From: Paenirhizobium naphthalenivorans
Lineage (GTDB): Bacteria > Pseudomonadota > Alphaproteobacteria > Rhizobiales > Rhizobiaceae
Reading direction: 5' to 3'
NCBI RefSeq assembly: GCF_007992095.1
Contig: NZ_BJZP01000023.1
Span: 1 to 64,000, forward strand
DNA length: 64,000 nt
The position numbers and the translations under genes were made by a program. This document shows positions 34,523 through 44,311 of the stretch, piece after piece (positions within the stretch are counted from its first letter, which is position 1; every line of letters starts with the position of its first letter). The notes beneath the pieces are model-generated. The model made no database searches and had not been told where the DNA came from. It saw nothing but the letters and a program-made list of their open reading frames with translations.

Positions 34523-35269
34523 TCACAGGTATGGCGGCGCCGCACCCCCAAAAGGTTTGATCAGGCGCATCTGTATCGCCCGCGCGATGGTAAAGGTTAT
34601 GGAGCCGCCTCCGAGTTTGTGGCGGGCTGACTTGATATAGGCGCGGATAGTATGCTCCGACAATTTTAACATGACCGCGATGTCGATGCTGTCTTTGCCC
34701 AAGGCCGTCCAATGCAGGCACTCGATTTCACGGCTCGAGAGTTGCGGAACCGGATCGTGTTCGCCGTGTAGCTGAAAGATAGCTTTATGATGGATGAGAA
34801 AGGCGACATCTGCCCATTCACTCCGGTATCGGCTGACGGTCTCGCTCCATTGATATGTAGACTGGTGTGAATTGATCGAGAAGAGTGCTCTGCGCGCCTT
34901 GTCGAGTATGGGAATGGAATAGCCGTTGGGACCGATCCCGTGATTATAGGCATCCAGCAGGAAGTCTCGGGCATTTATCGGCACTTCAACTTCACGCCAG
35001 TCGAACGGTATTTGCCTGATGAGGCCCTCACGAAGTATCGGGTCGATTTTGACATAATCGCGCAGCAGATAGCGGGAAACCCATGTCGGCCCGTAGGTGG
35101 TCCGGACGAACGGGGTGTCGACAACATCGGCCACCGTTAATGCGAGATGGTAGGTTACGAAGTCCAGACCATAGGCGCGCTGGAAGATTGGTAGGGCATC
35201 TTCGACGGTCGGTGCCGCTCCGACGTCTGCAAGAAGTTTTTCCACCCTGTTTGGTTGTTGCACTCCCAT
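34523..35269 (-). CDS. LuxR-family quorum-sensing regulator
   Basis: 248 aa. N-terminal autoinducer-binding domain with the expected ligand-pocket residues (Y40 in VTYHLAL, W63, D76 and P77 in VKIDPILR, W91 in IPFDW), and a C-terminal LuxR helix-turn-helix (LSSREIECLHWTALGKDSID, LSEHTIRAYIKSARHKL). The ATG at 35269 follows AAGGGGGAAG by 5 bases. Its likely partner is the luxI at 29591-30256. An ISNCY element begins 58 bases upstream of the start, so the native promoter may be lost or changed. It converges on acdR, with 12 bases between. Confidence 0.92.
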   Translation of the reverse strand: MGVQQPNRVEKLLADVGAAPTVEDALPIFQRAYGLDFVTYHLALTVADVVDTPFVRTTYGPTWVSRYLLRDYVKIDPILREGLIRQIPFDWREVEVPINARDFLLDAYNHGIGPNGYSIPILDKARRALFSINSHQSTYQWSETVSRYRSEWADVAFLIHHKAIFQLHGEHDPVPQLSSREIECLHWTALGKDSIDIAVMLKLSEHTIRAYIKSARHKLGGGSITFTIARAIQMRLIKPFGGAAPPYL

Positions 35270-35327
35270 CAATCTTCCCCCTTGTGAGCAATCATTAAAG
35301 GTATTACATTTAACAAACAATCCTTGT

Positions 35328-36920
35328 GGCGGGGAAGTTGAAACGTCCGCCGGTTTGCAAAGTAGAACTGTCCGATCAGCCCCGATCTGAGCGGCTGATA
35401 CCGGTTGCAAGATCAGATCGGGGCGGGTGAGGGACCACTTCTTCGGCTTTGGCTTTGAGACGCCTCACTCAGCAGCCTGCTGCCGCGACAGCGCCTTCTT
35501 TCGCCGCGCAATCACAGCCGGATCGTTGGTGAAGTCTTTGCGGCGACCAGGCCCACGAGCGCGTTTGACATAACCATTCTTGTCGCTGTTGCTCTTCACC
35601 TTCGGCTTGTCCTGCTGCTCCTGGCGTTCCTTGATATAGGCAAGAACATCACCCAACCGCTTGTTCTCGGTGATCGCCGCGTGTGTCACACGTTGATCCT
35701 TGGCAAACACCGTGTAGGGCAGGCGATGCCCTTTCCAGCGCACATCCAATCGACCGTCGGCATAAGCGTAGGTCTCGACATATTTGCCAACAAGGCCACG
35801 CGTGACGTCGGTTTCCTCCAGCATGATCCGCTGTCGCTCATACGAAAATGTCAGCTGCGATCCGACATAACGCTGTTCTCGCTTGCACAGGATCTCCTTC
35901 AATCGATCCGGTGCCAGGTTCACCGGTCGATGCAAATCCTCGGATCGGGCAGGGCAAACCGCAAAACGGGCATTGTAGTCCTCCATGAAGCCGGACAAAA
36001 AAGCATTGCCAGCCTCCATGCTGTCGATGCCGGCCAGCCGCAATTCCTTGACCAAGCGGTCCTGCAGCGTCCGGTTCATCCGCTCGACACGACCCTTGGC
36101 CTGGCTGGAATTTGCACAGAGAATCTCTATGCTTAGCTCGCAAAGCGCTCGCCCGAACTGCGTCATGCCCTGACCACCTCTGGCATCCTTCTTTGCCACC
36201 CGAAACACCGAATGTTTGTCTGAGTAAAAGGCAATCGGCGCGCCGTGGCACTGGAGATAGAGCTCCAATGCCTCGAAGTAAGTGAAGGCACTTTCGGACC
36301 GCACAAAGCGCAATTGCATCAGCTTGCCGGTCGCGTCATCAACGAACACCAGCAGTGAGCAGGGTGGTCCGCGATCCTCAAACCAACGATGCTCCGAACC
36401 ATCAATCTGCACCAGTTCGCCATAGGCCTCGCGCCGCAACCGTGGCCGATGAAACGTCCGGCGCTGCTTGCGCGACAGCCAAATGCCAGCATCGACCATC
36501 CAGTTGCGCACCGTCTCGCGCGACACAAACAAGCCATCGCGCTCAGCCAGCTTCTCCGTCGCCAATGTCGGCCCGAAATCCGCATAACGCTCATGAACCA
36601 GCGCCACCGCATAATCACGAACACCGTCACTGATCCGGTTGTTAGAGGGTCGGCCGATCGCCTTGTGCCGGATCGACGCCGCGCCGCCAGTCCGCATACG
36701 CTCCAGCAGCCGACGCACCTGGCGCTCGCTCAGATCAAGAACATGCGCCGCTGACACAGTCGTCATCCGACCGGAAACAACCTTCGACAAAACCTCGATC
36801 CGCTGAAGATCGCGCTCGCTCATCGCTATCAATCCCTTCTGCAATCTCCCAGATGCCAATCAGACCCGGGGAGTGTGACATTCCAACTTTGCAGAAACAG
36901 GACACTTTAACTTTGCGGCT
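35328..36920 (-). mobile_element. ISNCY-family insertion sequence, 1,593 bp
   Basis: Flanked by an 11-bp direct repeat ACAATCCTTGT (35317-35327 and 36921-36931). The ends are imperfect inverted repeats, each with two AAGTT/CAAAGT...GTCC motifs. It holds one intact transposase gene. It lies directly upstream of luxR. Confidence 0.82.
35465..36823 (-). CDS. ISNCY-family transposase
   Basis: 452 aa. N-terminal helix-turn-helix region (MSERDLQRIEVLSKVVSGRM, AAHVLDLSERQVRRLLERMR), then an RNase H-like integrase core: LVQIDGSEHRWFEDRGPPCS (first Asp), IAFYSDKHSVFR (second Asp), AKGRVERMNRTLQDRLVKEL (Glu). The start at 36823 is the usual MSERDL. It looks complete. Confidence 0.88.
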   Translation of the reverse strand: MSERDLQRIEVLSKVVSGRMTTVSAAHVLDLSERQVRRLLERMRTGGAASIRHKAIGRPSNNRISDGVRDYAVALVHERYADFGPTLATEKLAERDGLFVSRETVRNWMVDAGIWLSRKQRRTFHRPRLRREAYGELVQIDGSEHRWFEDRGPPCSLLVFVDDATGKLMQLRFVRSESAFTYFEALELYLQCHGAPIAFYSDKHSVFRVAKKDARGGQGMTQFGRALCELSIEILCANSSQAKGRVERMNRTLQDRLVKELRLAGIDSMEAGNAFLSGFMEDYNARFAVCPARSEDLHRPVNLAPDRLKEILCKREQRYVGSQLTFSYERQRIMLEETDVTRGLVGKYVETYAYADGRLDVRWKGHRLPYTVFAKDQRVTHAAITENKRLGDVLAYIKERQEQQDKPKVKSNSDKNGYVKRARGPGRRKDFTNDPAVIARRKKALSRQQAAE

Positions 36921-37020
36921 ACAATCCTTGTCAAAGCTGATTAGAGATGCGACGCCGCTAGCCCGTTAGAAATGCGACACTGGCTCCGACAATCAGCCCC
37001 CGACCGTACCGGCTGGGCCG

Positions 37021-37086
37021 GGTTGCAAGGGTAGGGAGGGGGCGGGTGATGGAACTCCCTCTTCGGCTTTAGCTTCCTCAGTAGCA
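37021..37086. repeat. Relic similar to the ISNCY left sub-end
   Basis: GGTTGCAAG...GGGCGGGTGA...CTTCGGCTTT.GCTT at 37021-37086 closely resembles 35403-35475, inside the left end of the neighbouring ISNCY copy. The 327 bases between the transposase start and the 37151 gene contain the IS right end, the target repeat and this relic, plus a short stretch (36940-36985) resembling an IS21-type end. Confidence 0.45.
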
Positions 37087-37150
37087 ATTATCTCATTGCC
37101 AGCGGATAATCGTTTTGCACCTGCATCAGGCGGGTAGGGATCAAAGCGAC

Positions 37151-37621
37151 ATGATGCTTCCGGAAATCAAGCTGCATGGTGACGTCGATGTCGCCGCGCT
37201 GTCACCACTTCTTCGCGGCATGCTTCTTTCGGTTGCCTATGCTGACGGTGAGGGGGGCATAGGATTGACGGCAACCGGCGCCATGAACCGCAAGTTCGTG
37301 CATTGGGCCGCTGTTAACTTCCTCTGGCCCGACTTTACAGCCGAAGATCTCTACAGCATGCACAAGGTGCTCAATGAACGCGACATGCCGCCACTCTGGG
37401 TCGTGCGCGACATGACCCGTCATCTGAAGCTGTTGCGTCGGAAAAAGGATGTGCTGCTGCCAACCAAACGCGGCCGGGAGTTTCTGCTGGACCCGAACGC
37501 CTTCTTTGATCTGATCGCCACGGATTATCTCTATTCCTATGTCCACGACGCCGAACGGGAAGAGGAGGTCCGAGCACGGCTACGCTGGTGGCGCGCAGAA
37601 CCGCCACCATCTCGTTTTTAG
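37151..37621 (+). CDS. Hypothetical protein, possibly truncated
   Basis: 156 aa, soluble and helical, with winged-helix-like character (GGIGLTATGAMNRKFVHWAA, LLPTKRGREFLLDP). I do not recognise it with certainty. It lies right after IS debris, so its N-terminus may be new or cut. Its stop is 3 bases from the convergent ETF-QO stop. ATGs at 37151 and 37154 both fit; GTAGGGA lies about 13 bases upstream. Confidence 0.6.
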   Translation: MMLPEIKLHGDVDVAALSPLLRGMLLSVAYADGEGGIGLTATGAMNRKFVHWAAVNFLWPDFTAEDLYSMHKVLNERDMPPLWVVRDMTRHLKLLRRKKDVLLPTKRGREFLLDPNAFFDLIATDYLYSYVHDAEREEEVRARLRWWRAEPPPSRF

Positions 37622-37624
37622 GGT

Positions 37625-39289
37625 TCACATATTGGCGTAGACCGGCCCTTCGCCGCCTTGTGGCGGCACCCAGTTGATGTTCTGGTTGGGGTCCTTGATG
37701 TCGCAGGTCTTACAGTGCACGCAGTTCTGCGCGTTGATGATGAAGACGTCCTGACCGTCCTTCTCCACCCACTCGTAAACCCCGGCCGGACAGTAACGTG
37801 TCGACGGGCCGGCATAGACATCATGCTCGCAGCGCTTCTGCAGATCCATGTCCCTGACATGAAGATGCACCGGCTGGTCTTCCTCATGGTTGGTGCCCGA
37901 CAGGAACACCGATGACAGGCGGTCGAAGGTCAGAACACCATCCGGGCGCGGATAATCGATCTCTTTGTGTTTTGCCGCAGGCTCAAGGCTCTCAGCATCC
38001 GTCTTGCCGTGTTTCAGCGTGATGGGTGATGTGCCGAATATCTGGTTGATCCACATATCCAGAGCACCAAGCCCGACGCCGATTGCCGTGCCGAACCGCG
38101 ACCACAGCGGCTTGACGTTGCGAACGCGCTTCAGATCCTTGCCGATATCGCTGGCGCGCCATTCGTTTTCGATCTCGATCACCTCGTCATTGGCGCGGCC
38201 GCTGGCAATCGCCTCGGCGATCTTGTCTGCCGCCAGCATGCCGGACAGAACCGCATTGTGGCTGCCCTTGATGCGCGGCACATTGACCAGACCGGCCGAA
38301 CAGCCGATCAGCGCACCGCCCGGGAAGGTCAGTTTCGGCACGGACTGATACCCGCCTTCGGTGATGGCGCGGGCGCCATAGGACAAGCGCTTGCCGCCTT
38401 CGAAGGTTGGCGCAATCGCCGGATGCGTCTTGTAGCGCTGGAATTCCTCGAACGGAAACAGATAGGGGTTCTTGTAGTTCAGGTGCACCACGAAACCGAC
38501 GGCCACCAGATTGTCCTCCAGATGATAGAGGAACGAGCCGCCACCGGTCTTCATGCCCAGCGGCCAGCCGAAGGAGTGCTGCACCAGACCCGGCTTGTGG
38601 TTCTCCGGCTTCACCTGCCAGAGTTCCTTCAGGCCAATGCCGAACTTCTGGACATCCGAGTCTTTCGACAGGTTGAACTTGGCAATCAGCTGCTTGGCCA
38701 GCGACCCGCGCACGCCTTCACCGATCAGCACGTACTTACCAAGCAGTTCCATGCCGCGTGTATAGTTCGGGCCGGGCTCGCCGTTTTTCTCGATGCCCAT
38801 GTCGCCGGTGGCGACACCGATGACGGCACCCTCATCATTATAAAGCACTTCACTGGCGGCAAAGCCCGGATAGATCTCGACGCCAAGTGCTTCTGCGTGG
38901 CCCGCCAGCCAGCGGCAGACATTGCCGAGCGAGACGATATAATTGCCGTGATTGTTCATCAAGGGCGGCATGGCGAAGTTCGGCAGGCGGATCGAGCCGG
39001 CAGGGCCTAAAAACAGGAACTGGTCGTCCTTGACTTCAGTCTTGAAGGGATGGCCTTCTTCCTCACGCCAGCCGGGCAGCAGGCGATCGATACCGACAGG
39101 ATCGACCACCGCACCCGACAGGATATGCGCGCCGACCTCGCCGCCCTTTTCCAGAACGACAACTGAAAGCTCAGGATTGATCTGCTTCAGCCGGATCGCC
39201 GCTGACAAACCCGCAGGACCGGCACCCACAATCACAACGTCGAATTCCATCGACTCGCGTTCAGGAAAGCGGACAGCTTGATCTGTCAT
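37625..39289 (-). CDS. Electron-transfer flavoprotein-ubiquinone oxidoreductase
   Basis: 554 aa, full length. It passes electrons from reduced ETF to ubiquinone in the inner membrane. FAD-binding motif [17 protein letters not shown] (about 19-35), central quinone and membrane-contact region ([31 protein letters not shown]), C-terminal 4Fe-4S cluster cysteines ([23 protein letters not shown]). It overlaps ETF alpha by 4 bases (ATGA). A second chromosomal copy would be usual, so this is likely dedicated to the operon's substrate. Confidence 0.95.
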   Translation of the reverse strand: MTDQAVRFPERESMEFDVVIVGAGPAGLSAAIRLKQINPELSVVVLEKGGEVGAHILSGAVVDPVGIDRLLPGWREEEGHPFKTEVKDDQFLFLGPAGSIRLPNFAMPPLMNNHGNYIVSLGNVCRWLAGHAEALGVEIYPGFAASEVLYNDEGAVIGVATGDMGIEKNGEPGPNYTRGMELLGKYVLIGEGVRGSLAKQLIAKFNLSKDSDVQKFGIGLKELWQVKPENHKPGLVQHSFGWPLGMKTGGGSFLYHLEDNLVAVGFVVHLNYKNPYLFPFEEFQRYKTHPAIAPTFEGGKRLSYGARAITEGGYQSVPKLTFPGGALIGCSAGLVNVPRIKGSHNAVLSGMLAADKIAEAIASGRANDEVIEIENEWRASDIGKDLKRVRNVKPLWSRFGTAIGVGLGALDMWINQIFGTSPITLKHGKTDAESLEPAAKHKEIDYPRPDGVLTFDRLSSVFLSGTNHEEDQPVHLHVRDMDLQKRCEHDVYAGPSTRYCPAGVYEWVEKDGQDVFIINAQNCVHCKTCDIKDPNQNINWVPPQGGEGPVYANM

Positions 39290-40224
39290 GAGGCTGTGAC
39301 CGCCTGTTCTAGCTTGGGCAAAATGTCAAACAAGTCCCCGACCAGGCCGTAGTCAGCAACCTGGAAGATCGGTGCTTCTTCGTCCTTGTTGATGGCCACG
39401 ATGACCTTACTGTCCTTCATGCCGGCCAGGTGCTGGATGGCACCGGAAATGCCAGCGGCAATATAAAGCTGCGGTGCAACCACCTTGCCGGTCTGGCCAA
39501 CCTGCCAGTCGTTTGGTGCGTAACCGGCGTCAACAGCCGCACGCGATGCACCAACGGCAGCGCCCAGCTTGTCAGCAACCGGCAGAAGAACTTCCTTGAA
39601 CTTTTCCGACGAACCGAGTGCACGGCCACCGGAAATGATGATCTTGGCAGATGTCAGTTCAGGACGGTCAGACGATGCCAGCGCATCCGATACGAAGGAC
39701 GAAACGCCCGGGTTGGCAGCAGCAGCAACCGCTTCAACGGCAGCAGAACCACCGGCAGCAGCCGCAGCGAACGAGGCCGTACGCACGGTGACGACCTTCT
39801 TGGCGTCAGTTGCCTGTACGGTCTGGATGGCGTTGCCAGCATAGATCGGACGCTTGAAGGTGTCAGCGGACACCACTTCGGTGATTTCCGAAACCTGTGC
39901 AACGTCGAGCAGGGCTGCAACGCGTGGCGCAACATTCTTGGCCGATGCCGTCGCAGGTGCGATGATGACATCGTAGGAACCGCTCAGCGATACGATCAAT
40001 GCAGCAAGCGGTTCTGCCAGCTGGTTTGCGTAGGATGCGTCATCAGCAAGAAGTACCTTGGCAACGCCGGAAAGCTTTGCTGCTTCATCGGCTGCAGCCT
40101 TGGCACCGGAACCAGCCACCAGCACATGCACGTCTCCGCCGATCTTGGCAGCTGCGGTCAGCGTCTTTGCTGTCTGGTCGGAAAGGGTTGCGTTGTCGTG
40201 TTCTGCCAGAAGAAGAATGGCCAT
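39286..40224 (-). CDS. etfA: Electron transfer flavoprotein, alpha subunit
   Basis: 312 aa, normal length. The C-terminal FAD domain has [60 protein letters not shown] and [20 protein letters not shown]. With EtfB it forms the soluble carrier from one or more dehydrogenases to the membrane oxidoreductase encoded next. RBS GGAG 8 bases upstream. It lies 24 bases after etfB. Confidence 0.96.
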   Translation of the reverse strand: MAILLLAEHDNATLSDQTAKTLTAAAKIGGDVHVLVAGSGAKAAADEAAKLSGVAKVLLADDASYANQLAEPLAALIVSLSGSYDVIIAPATASAKNVAPRVAALLDVAQVSEITEVVSADTFKRPIYAGNAIQTVQATDAKKVVTVRTASFAAAAAGGSAAVEAVAAAANPGVSSFVSDALASSDRPELTSAKIIISGGRALGSSEKFKEVLLPVADKLGAAVGASRAAVDAGYAPNDWQVGQTGKVVAPQLYIAAGISGAIQHLAGMKDSKVIVAINKDEEAPIFQVADYGLVGDLFDILPKLEQAVTAS

Positions 40225-40248
40225 AATAAAATCTCCCTTATCCGTCTC

Positions 40249-40995
40249 TTACAATACGCCGTCGGCCTTGAGTTTCGATACCAGCTCTGCGACCGAGCCA
40301 ACCTTGACGCCAGCCTTGCGGCCAGCCGGTTCTTCGGTCTTCAAAACCTTGAGGCGCGGTGCAATATCAACACCGAGATCAGCCGGGGTCTTCTTGTCCA
40401 GCGGCTTCTTCTTGGCCTTCATGATGTTTGGCAGCGACGCGTAACGTGGCTCGTTCAAACGAAGGTCGGTGGTGACGATGGCAGGCAGTTTCAGGGAAAC
40501 GGTCTGCAGACCGCCATCGACTTCGCGGGTGACCGCAACGGAACCGTCCGCGATCTCGACCTTGGAGGCAAAGGTGCCCTGACCCCAGCCGAGCAATGCT
40601 GCCAGCATCTGGCCGGTCTGGTTGCTGTCGTCATCGATTGCCTGCTTGCCGAGGATCACCAGATCCGGCGTTTCAGCGTCAACCACGCCCTTCAACAGCT
40701 TGGCAACCGCCAGCGGCTCAACCGTTTCATCGGTTTCAATCAAGATGGCGCGGTCAGCACCCATGGCGAGCGCCGTACGCAACGTTTCTTCCGCCTTGGC
40801 CGGACCAATCGACACAACAACCACTTCTTCGGCCTTGCCAGCCTCCTTCAGGCGAAGAGCCTCTTCGACGGAGATTTCGTCGAACGGGTTCATCGACATT
40901 TTCACGTTGGCAAGTTCAACGCCCGTGCCATCTGCTTTCACGCGGATTTTCACGTTGTAGTCGACAACTCGTTTAACTGCGACCAATACTTTCAT
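40249..40995 (-). CDS. etfB: Electron transfer flavoprotein, beta subunit
   Basis: 248 aa. [20 protein letters not shown] start, [20 protein letters not shown], the AMP-site region [20 protein letters not shown], and the docking (recognition) loop [20 protein letters not shown] with [29 protein letters not shown]. It lies 12 bases after the aldehyde dehydrogenase gene, in the same operon. Confidence 0.96.
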   Translation of the reverse strand: MKVLVAVKRVVDYNVKIRVKADGTGVELANVKMSMNPFDEISVEEALRLKEAGKAEEVVVVSIGPAKAEETLRTALAMGADRAILIETDETVEPLAVAKLLKGVVDAETPDLVILGKQAIDDDSNQTGQMLAALLGWGQGTFASKVEIADGSVAVTREVDGGLQTVSLKLPAIVTTDLRLNEPRYASLPNIMKAKKKPLDKKTPADLGVDIAPRLKVLKTEEPAGRKAGVKVGSVAELVSKLKADGVL

Positions 40996-41007
40996 AGTGG
41001 GTTCTCC

Positions 41008-42441
41008 TCAGGCCAGCGTGTAGGCGGTCTTCACCGTTGTGTAGAACTCGGCGGCGTGACGGCCTTGCTCGCGGGGACCAAAAGACGATCCCTTGCGACC
41101 GCCGAACGGAACATGGAAGTCTACGCCAGCTGTCGGCAAATTCACCATGACCATGCCTGCTTCCGCATTTCGCTTGAAATGCATCGCATGCTTAAGGCTC
41201 TTGGTCGCGATGCCCGAGGACAGTCCGAAGGACGTGTCGTTAGCTACTGCGAGTGCTTCCTCGTAATCCTTGACGCGGATAACTGCGGCCACAGGCCCAA
41301 AGATTTCTTCGCGCGAGATGCGCATCTCATTCGTCGCTTCTGTGAAAAGGGCTGGTGATAGGTAGAAGCCAGGCGTTTCTCGTTTCAGTAGCTCGCCACC
41401 GAAAGCAAGCTTCGCCCCTTCTGCCTTGCCGATCTCGATGTAATCAGTGTCTTGTTTAAGCTGGTTCTCATCGACAACAGGGCCGATATGAGTTCCTGTA
41501 TTTAGCGCATCACCCACAACCACCCTCTTCAGTCGCTCGCAGACGGCAGCGACAAAGCGATCATGGATGCCTTCCGTCACGATGATGCGAGACGAGGCTG
41601 TGCACCGCTGACCGGTGGAAAAGAACGCCGAATTGACGGTAGCCTCCACCGCAACATCGAGATCTGCATCGTCGAGCACAACGAAGGGATTCTTCCCGCC
41701 CATCTCAAGCTGAAACTTTCGGTTATGCTCAATAGAAGCGAGCGCCACACGCTTACCCGTCGCGGTAGATCCGGTAAAACTCAATGCATCCACATCTGAG
41801 CTGTCGAGCATGGCCTGCCCCACCACTGACCCACGCCCCATAACAAGGTTCAAAACGCCTTCAGGCAACCCGGCCCGCATCAGAATGTCGACTATGGCCC
41901 AAGAGCAGCCTGGTACGAGGTCGGCTGGTTTCAAGACAACGGTGTTGCCGTAGCAGAGCGCCGGAGCAATTTTCCATGCAGGGATTGCGATCGGAAAGTT
42001 CCAGGGCGTGATTATTCCGACGACCCCAATCGGCTCGCGCGTGACTTCCACTCCGACGCCCGGGCGCACCGAGGGAAGCACCTCCCCCGCAAGCCGCAAG
42101 CATTCACCCGCGAAGAAATCAAATATCTGGCTGGCCCGCACTGTTTCGCCAATTCCTTCCGCCAGGGTCTTGCCTTCCTCGCGCGAAAGCAGGCGGCCGA
42201 GCTCGTCCTTTCGCGAGAGGATCTCATCTGATGTCTTTCGAAGGATCGCGTGGCGCTCTAGAATGCCGGAACGAGACCATGCCGGAAAGGCAGCCTTCGC
42301 CGCAGCTATAGCATCCCGGGTGTCCTCGGCGGAGCCGCGAGCAAACTCGCCAACTACGTCATTGATATCGGATGGGTTCACGTTTTTGGACGCTTCGTTG
42401 CCGACCCATGCGCCACCGACTAAGTTCTGGAAAAAAGTCAC
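41008..42441 (-). CDS. NAD(P)-dependent aldehyde dehydrogenase
   Basis: 477 aa. Catalytic residues: N in ITPWNFPIAIPAWK, E in LEMGGKNP, C in FFSTGQRCTASSR; cofactor motif FTGSTATGK. The closest functional type by look is alpha-ketoglutaric semialdehyde dehydrogenase, used in sugar acid and hydroxyproline breakdown, but substrate cannot be fixed. GTG start with GGAG 6 bases upstream. It lies between livM and etfB in one operon, so the pathway probably yields an aldehyde and uses a flavin dehydrogenase that is not in this window. Confidence 0.9.
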   Translation of the reverse strand: MTFFQNLVGGAWVGNEASKNVNPSDINDVVGEFARGSAEDTRDAIAAAKAAFPAWSRSGILERHAILRKTSDEILSRKDELGRLLSREEGKTLAEGIGETVRASQIFDFFAGECLRLAGEVLPSVRPGVGVEVTREPIGVVGIITPWNFPIAIPAWKIAPALCYGNTVVLKPADLVPGCSWAIVDILMRAGLPEGVLNLVMGRGSVVGQAMLDSSDVDALSFTGSTATGKRVALASIEHNRKFQLEMGGKNPFVVLDDADLDVAVEATVNSAFFSTGQRCTASSRIIVTEGIHDRFVAAVCERLKRVVVGDALNTGTHIGPVVDENQLKQDTDYIEIGKAEGAKLAFGGELLKRETPGFYLSPALFTEATNEMRISREEIFGPVAAVIRVKDYEEALAVANDTSFGLSSGIATKSLKHAMHFKRNAEAGMVMVNLPTAGVDFHVPFGGRKGSSFGPREQGRHAAEFYTTVKTAYTLA

Positions 42442-42465
42442 GATATTCTCCGATATGACTGAAAG

Positions 42466-43455
42466 TTAAGACGCTGTGGAAGAGCGCTTCGTCCACCGTT
42501 CGATAGCCAATCCGACAATACCCTTGCGAAACAGAAGCACGCAGGCGACGAAGATGGCACCTTGGGTGATCGTCACCCAGCTTCCAAAGTCGGCTAAATA
42601 ATTTTGAAGTGCGACAATAAGAGCCGCTCCGACCAGTGGTCCAAAGAATGTCGCGACTCCGCCTATCAGCGTCATGAGCACCACCTCGCCGGACATAGTC
42701 CAGAAAACATCGGTCAAAGAAGCCAACTGGAAGACGATCGCCTTCATTCCCCCCGCCAAGCCGGACAGAACTGCCGAAAGGACGAACAGAGTTAGCTTAT
42801 GCTTCTGCACCTCGTACCCCATCGAGATCGCGCGTGCCTCGTTTTCACGGACTGCATGCAGCACTCGTCCAAACGGCGAATTCACGATCCTATGGATGAC
42901 GAGTAGAGAACCGAAAAATATCGTTGCTACCAGGGCGTACATCGATGCGTCACTGCTTAGATCAACGATGCCGAAGAGCGCTCCGCGGGGTATAGCCTGG
43001 ATACCGTCTTCTCCTCCGGTGAACGGAGCCTGTAGAGCGACAAAGTAAACCATTTGCGCTAGGGCGAGGGTAACCATCGCGAAGTAGATGCCCTGTCGGC
43101 GGATAGCCAAGCTACCAAAGACTAGGCCCAGCCCCCCCGCCGCTATTGCGCCGATGAGGATTGAAACTTCGGGAGACATCCCCCAAACCTTTGCAGAATA
43201 TGCGGTGATATAGCTCGCCGATCCGAAAAAGGCGGCATGGCCGAAGGACAAGAGTCCTCCGTAGCCGAGGAGAAGGTTAAATGCCGCTGCGAACAATGCG
43301 AAGCATAGGATCTTCATCGCGAATATTGGATATACGACAAGCGGTGCCATCAAGAGCAGAACGAGTAGTATTCCAAACTTGATAAGCGTGGATGAGCTCG
43401 TTTGAAGCCAATTTTTAGAGCCTGCATTTTCCTGTGAAATGATGTTCATAGCCAT
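42466..43455 (-). CDS. livM: Branched-chain-type ABC transporter permease (LivM)
   Basis: 329 aa, about nine membrane helices. Family motifs: LLGYGGLLSFGHAAFFGSAS, GLVFGSLAIRRQGIYFAMVT, LHAVRENEARAISMGYEVQK. It pairs with LivH to import branched-chain amino acids or similar amides or acids. The ATG at 43455 lies 8 bases after GGAG. The ATPases LivG and LivF and the binding protein are absent from this window, so the system is incomplete here. Confidence 0.92.
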   Translation of the reverse strand: MAMNIISQENAGSKNWLQTSSSTLIKFGILLVLLLMAPLVVYPIFAMKILCFALFAAAFNLLLGYGGLLSFGHAAFFGSASYITAYSAKVWGMSPEVSILIGAIAAGGLGLVFGSLAIRRQGIYFAMVTLALAQMVYFVALQAPFTGGEDGIQAIPRGALFGIVDLSSDASMYALVATIFFGSLLVIHRIVNSPFGRVLHAVRENEARAISMGYEVQKHKLTLFVLSAVLSGLAGGMKAIVFQLASLTDVFWTMSGEVVLMTLIGGVATFFGPLVGAALIVALQNYLADFGSWVTITQGAIFVACVLLFRKGIVGLAIERWTKRSSTAS

Positions 43456-43456
43456 C

Positions 43457-44311
43457 TCAAACGCTCCTGCCAAACAAACCTGATGGTTTGATCATCAGGA
43501 CAATAGCCATGATCACAAAGATCACCGTAGATGCAGCTTCGGGATAGAAAACCTTGGTAAGACCTTCGATAATTCCCAGGCTCAAGCCAGTAATAATCGC
43601 GCCGAAAATCGACCCCATTCCACCGATAACCACCACCGCGAATACAACGATAATCAGGTTCGCGCCCATGTTGGGATTTACGGCATATACAGGTGCGGCC
43701 AACACACCTGCGAAAGCAGCCAACGCCACTCCAAGACCGTAGGTGAGCGTTATGATCAACGGTACATTGATACCGAACGCCTGCACGAGCTCCGGGTTTT
43801 CAGTAGCCGCGCGAAGGAACGACCCAAGTCTGGTCTTCTCGATCACGAGCCACGTCGCGATACATACCAACAATGAGGCGACAACTATCCAACCGCGGTA
43901 GTACGGCAGGTATATAAAACCGAGATTTACGCCCCCACTCAACATTGCGGGAACTTGATATGACAAGCCCGACACGCCGTATGCGTTTCTGAACAGGCCC
44001 TCTATTATCAATGCGAGACCAAACGTGAGAAGGAGACCGTAAAGGTGATCCAGTTTGTAAAGTCTTGAGAGCAACAACCGCTCAATAATCATGCCCAGAA
44101 CAGCTACGATCAACGGCGCTATGATCAGGGACGGCCAGTAGCCAATCCCAAGATAATTCAACAACAGCCACGCCATGAACGCACCCATCATGTATTGTGC
44201 GCCATGGGCAAAGTTGATGATGTTTAGCAATCCAAATATGATTGCCAAACCAAGGCTCAAAGTCGCGTAGAAGGCCCCGTTAATCAGACCAAGTAACAGT
44301 TGCCCGGGCAT
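43457..44311 (-). CDS. livH: Branched-chain-type ABC permease (LivH), start codon supplied by IS6
   Basis: 284 aa. LLLGLINGAFYATLSLGLAI, GLLNIINFAHGAQYMMGAFM, then GAIITGLSLGIIEGLTKVFY. The first codon (ATG, 44309-44311) lies within the end of the IS6 element at 44307, so only the first residue or two differ from a native protein that probably began a few residues earlier. No native RBS or promoter remains; expression would depend on the IS. It overlaps the IS by 5 bases and precedes livM by 1 base. Confidence 0.85.
   Translation of the reverse strand: MPGQLLLGLINGAFYATLSLGLAIIFGLLNIINFAHGAQYMMGAFMAWLLLNYLGIGYWPSLIIAPLIVAVLGMIIERLLLSRLYKLDHLYGLLLTFGLALIIEGLFRNAYGVSGLSYQVPAMLSGGVNLGFIYLPYYRGWIVVASLLVCIATWLVIEKTRLGSFLRAATENPELVQAFGINVPLIITLTYGLGVALAAFAGVLAAPVYAVNPNMGANLIIVVFAVVVIGGMGSIFGAIITGLSLGIIEGLTKVFYPEAASTVIFVIMAIVLMIKPSGLFGRSV

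Noticed and set aside
36940..36985. Possible IS21-type end (GTTAGAAATGCGACAC-like)
   Set aside because: Too short and single-ended to call an element; mentioned only as debris next to the ISNCY copy.
39430..41358. 642-residue open frame on the plus strand opposite etfA, etfB and the aldehyde dehydrogenase
   Set aside because: It is a shadow frame of three well-conserved genes and has a low-complexity translation.
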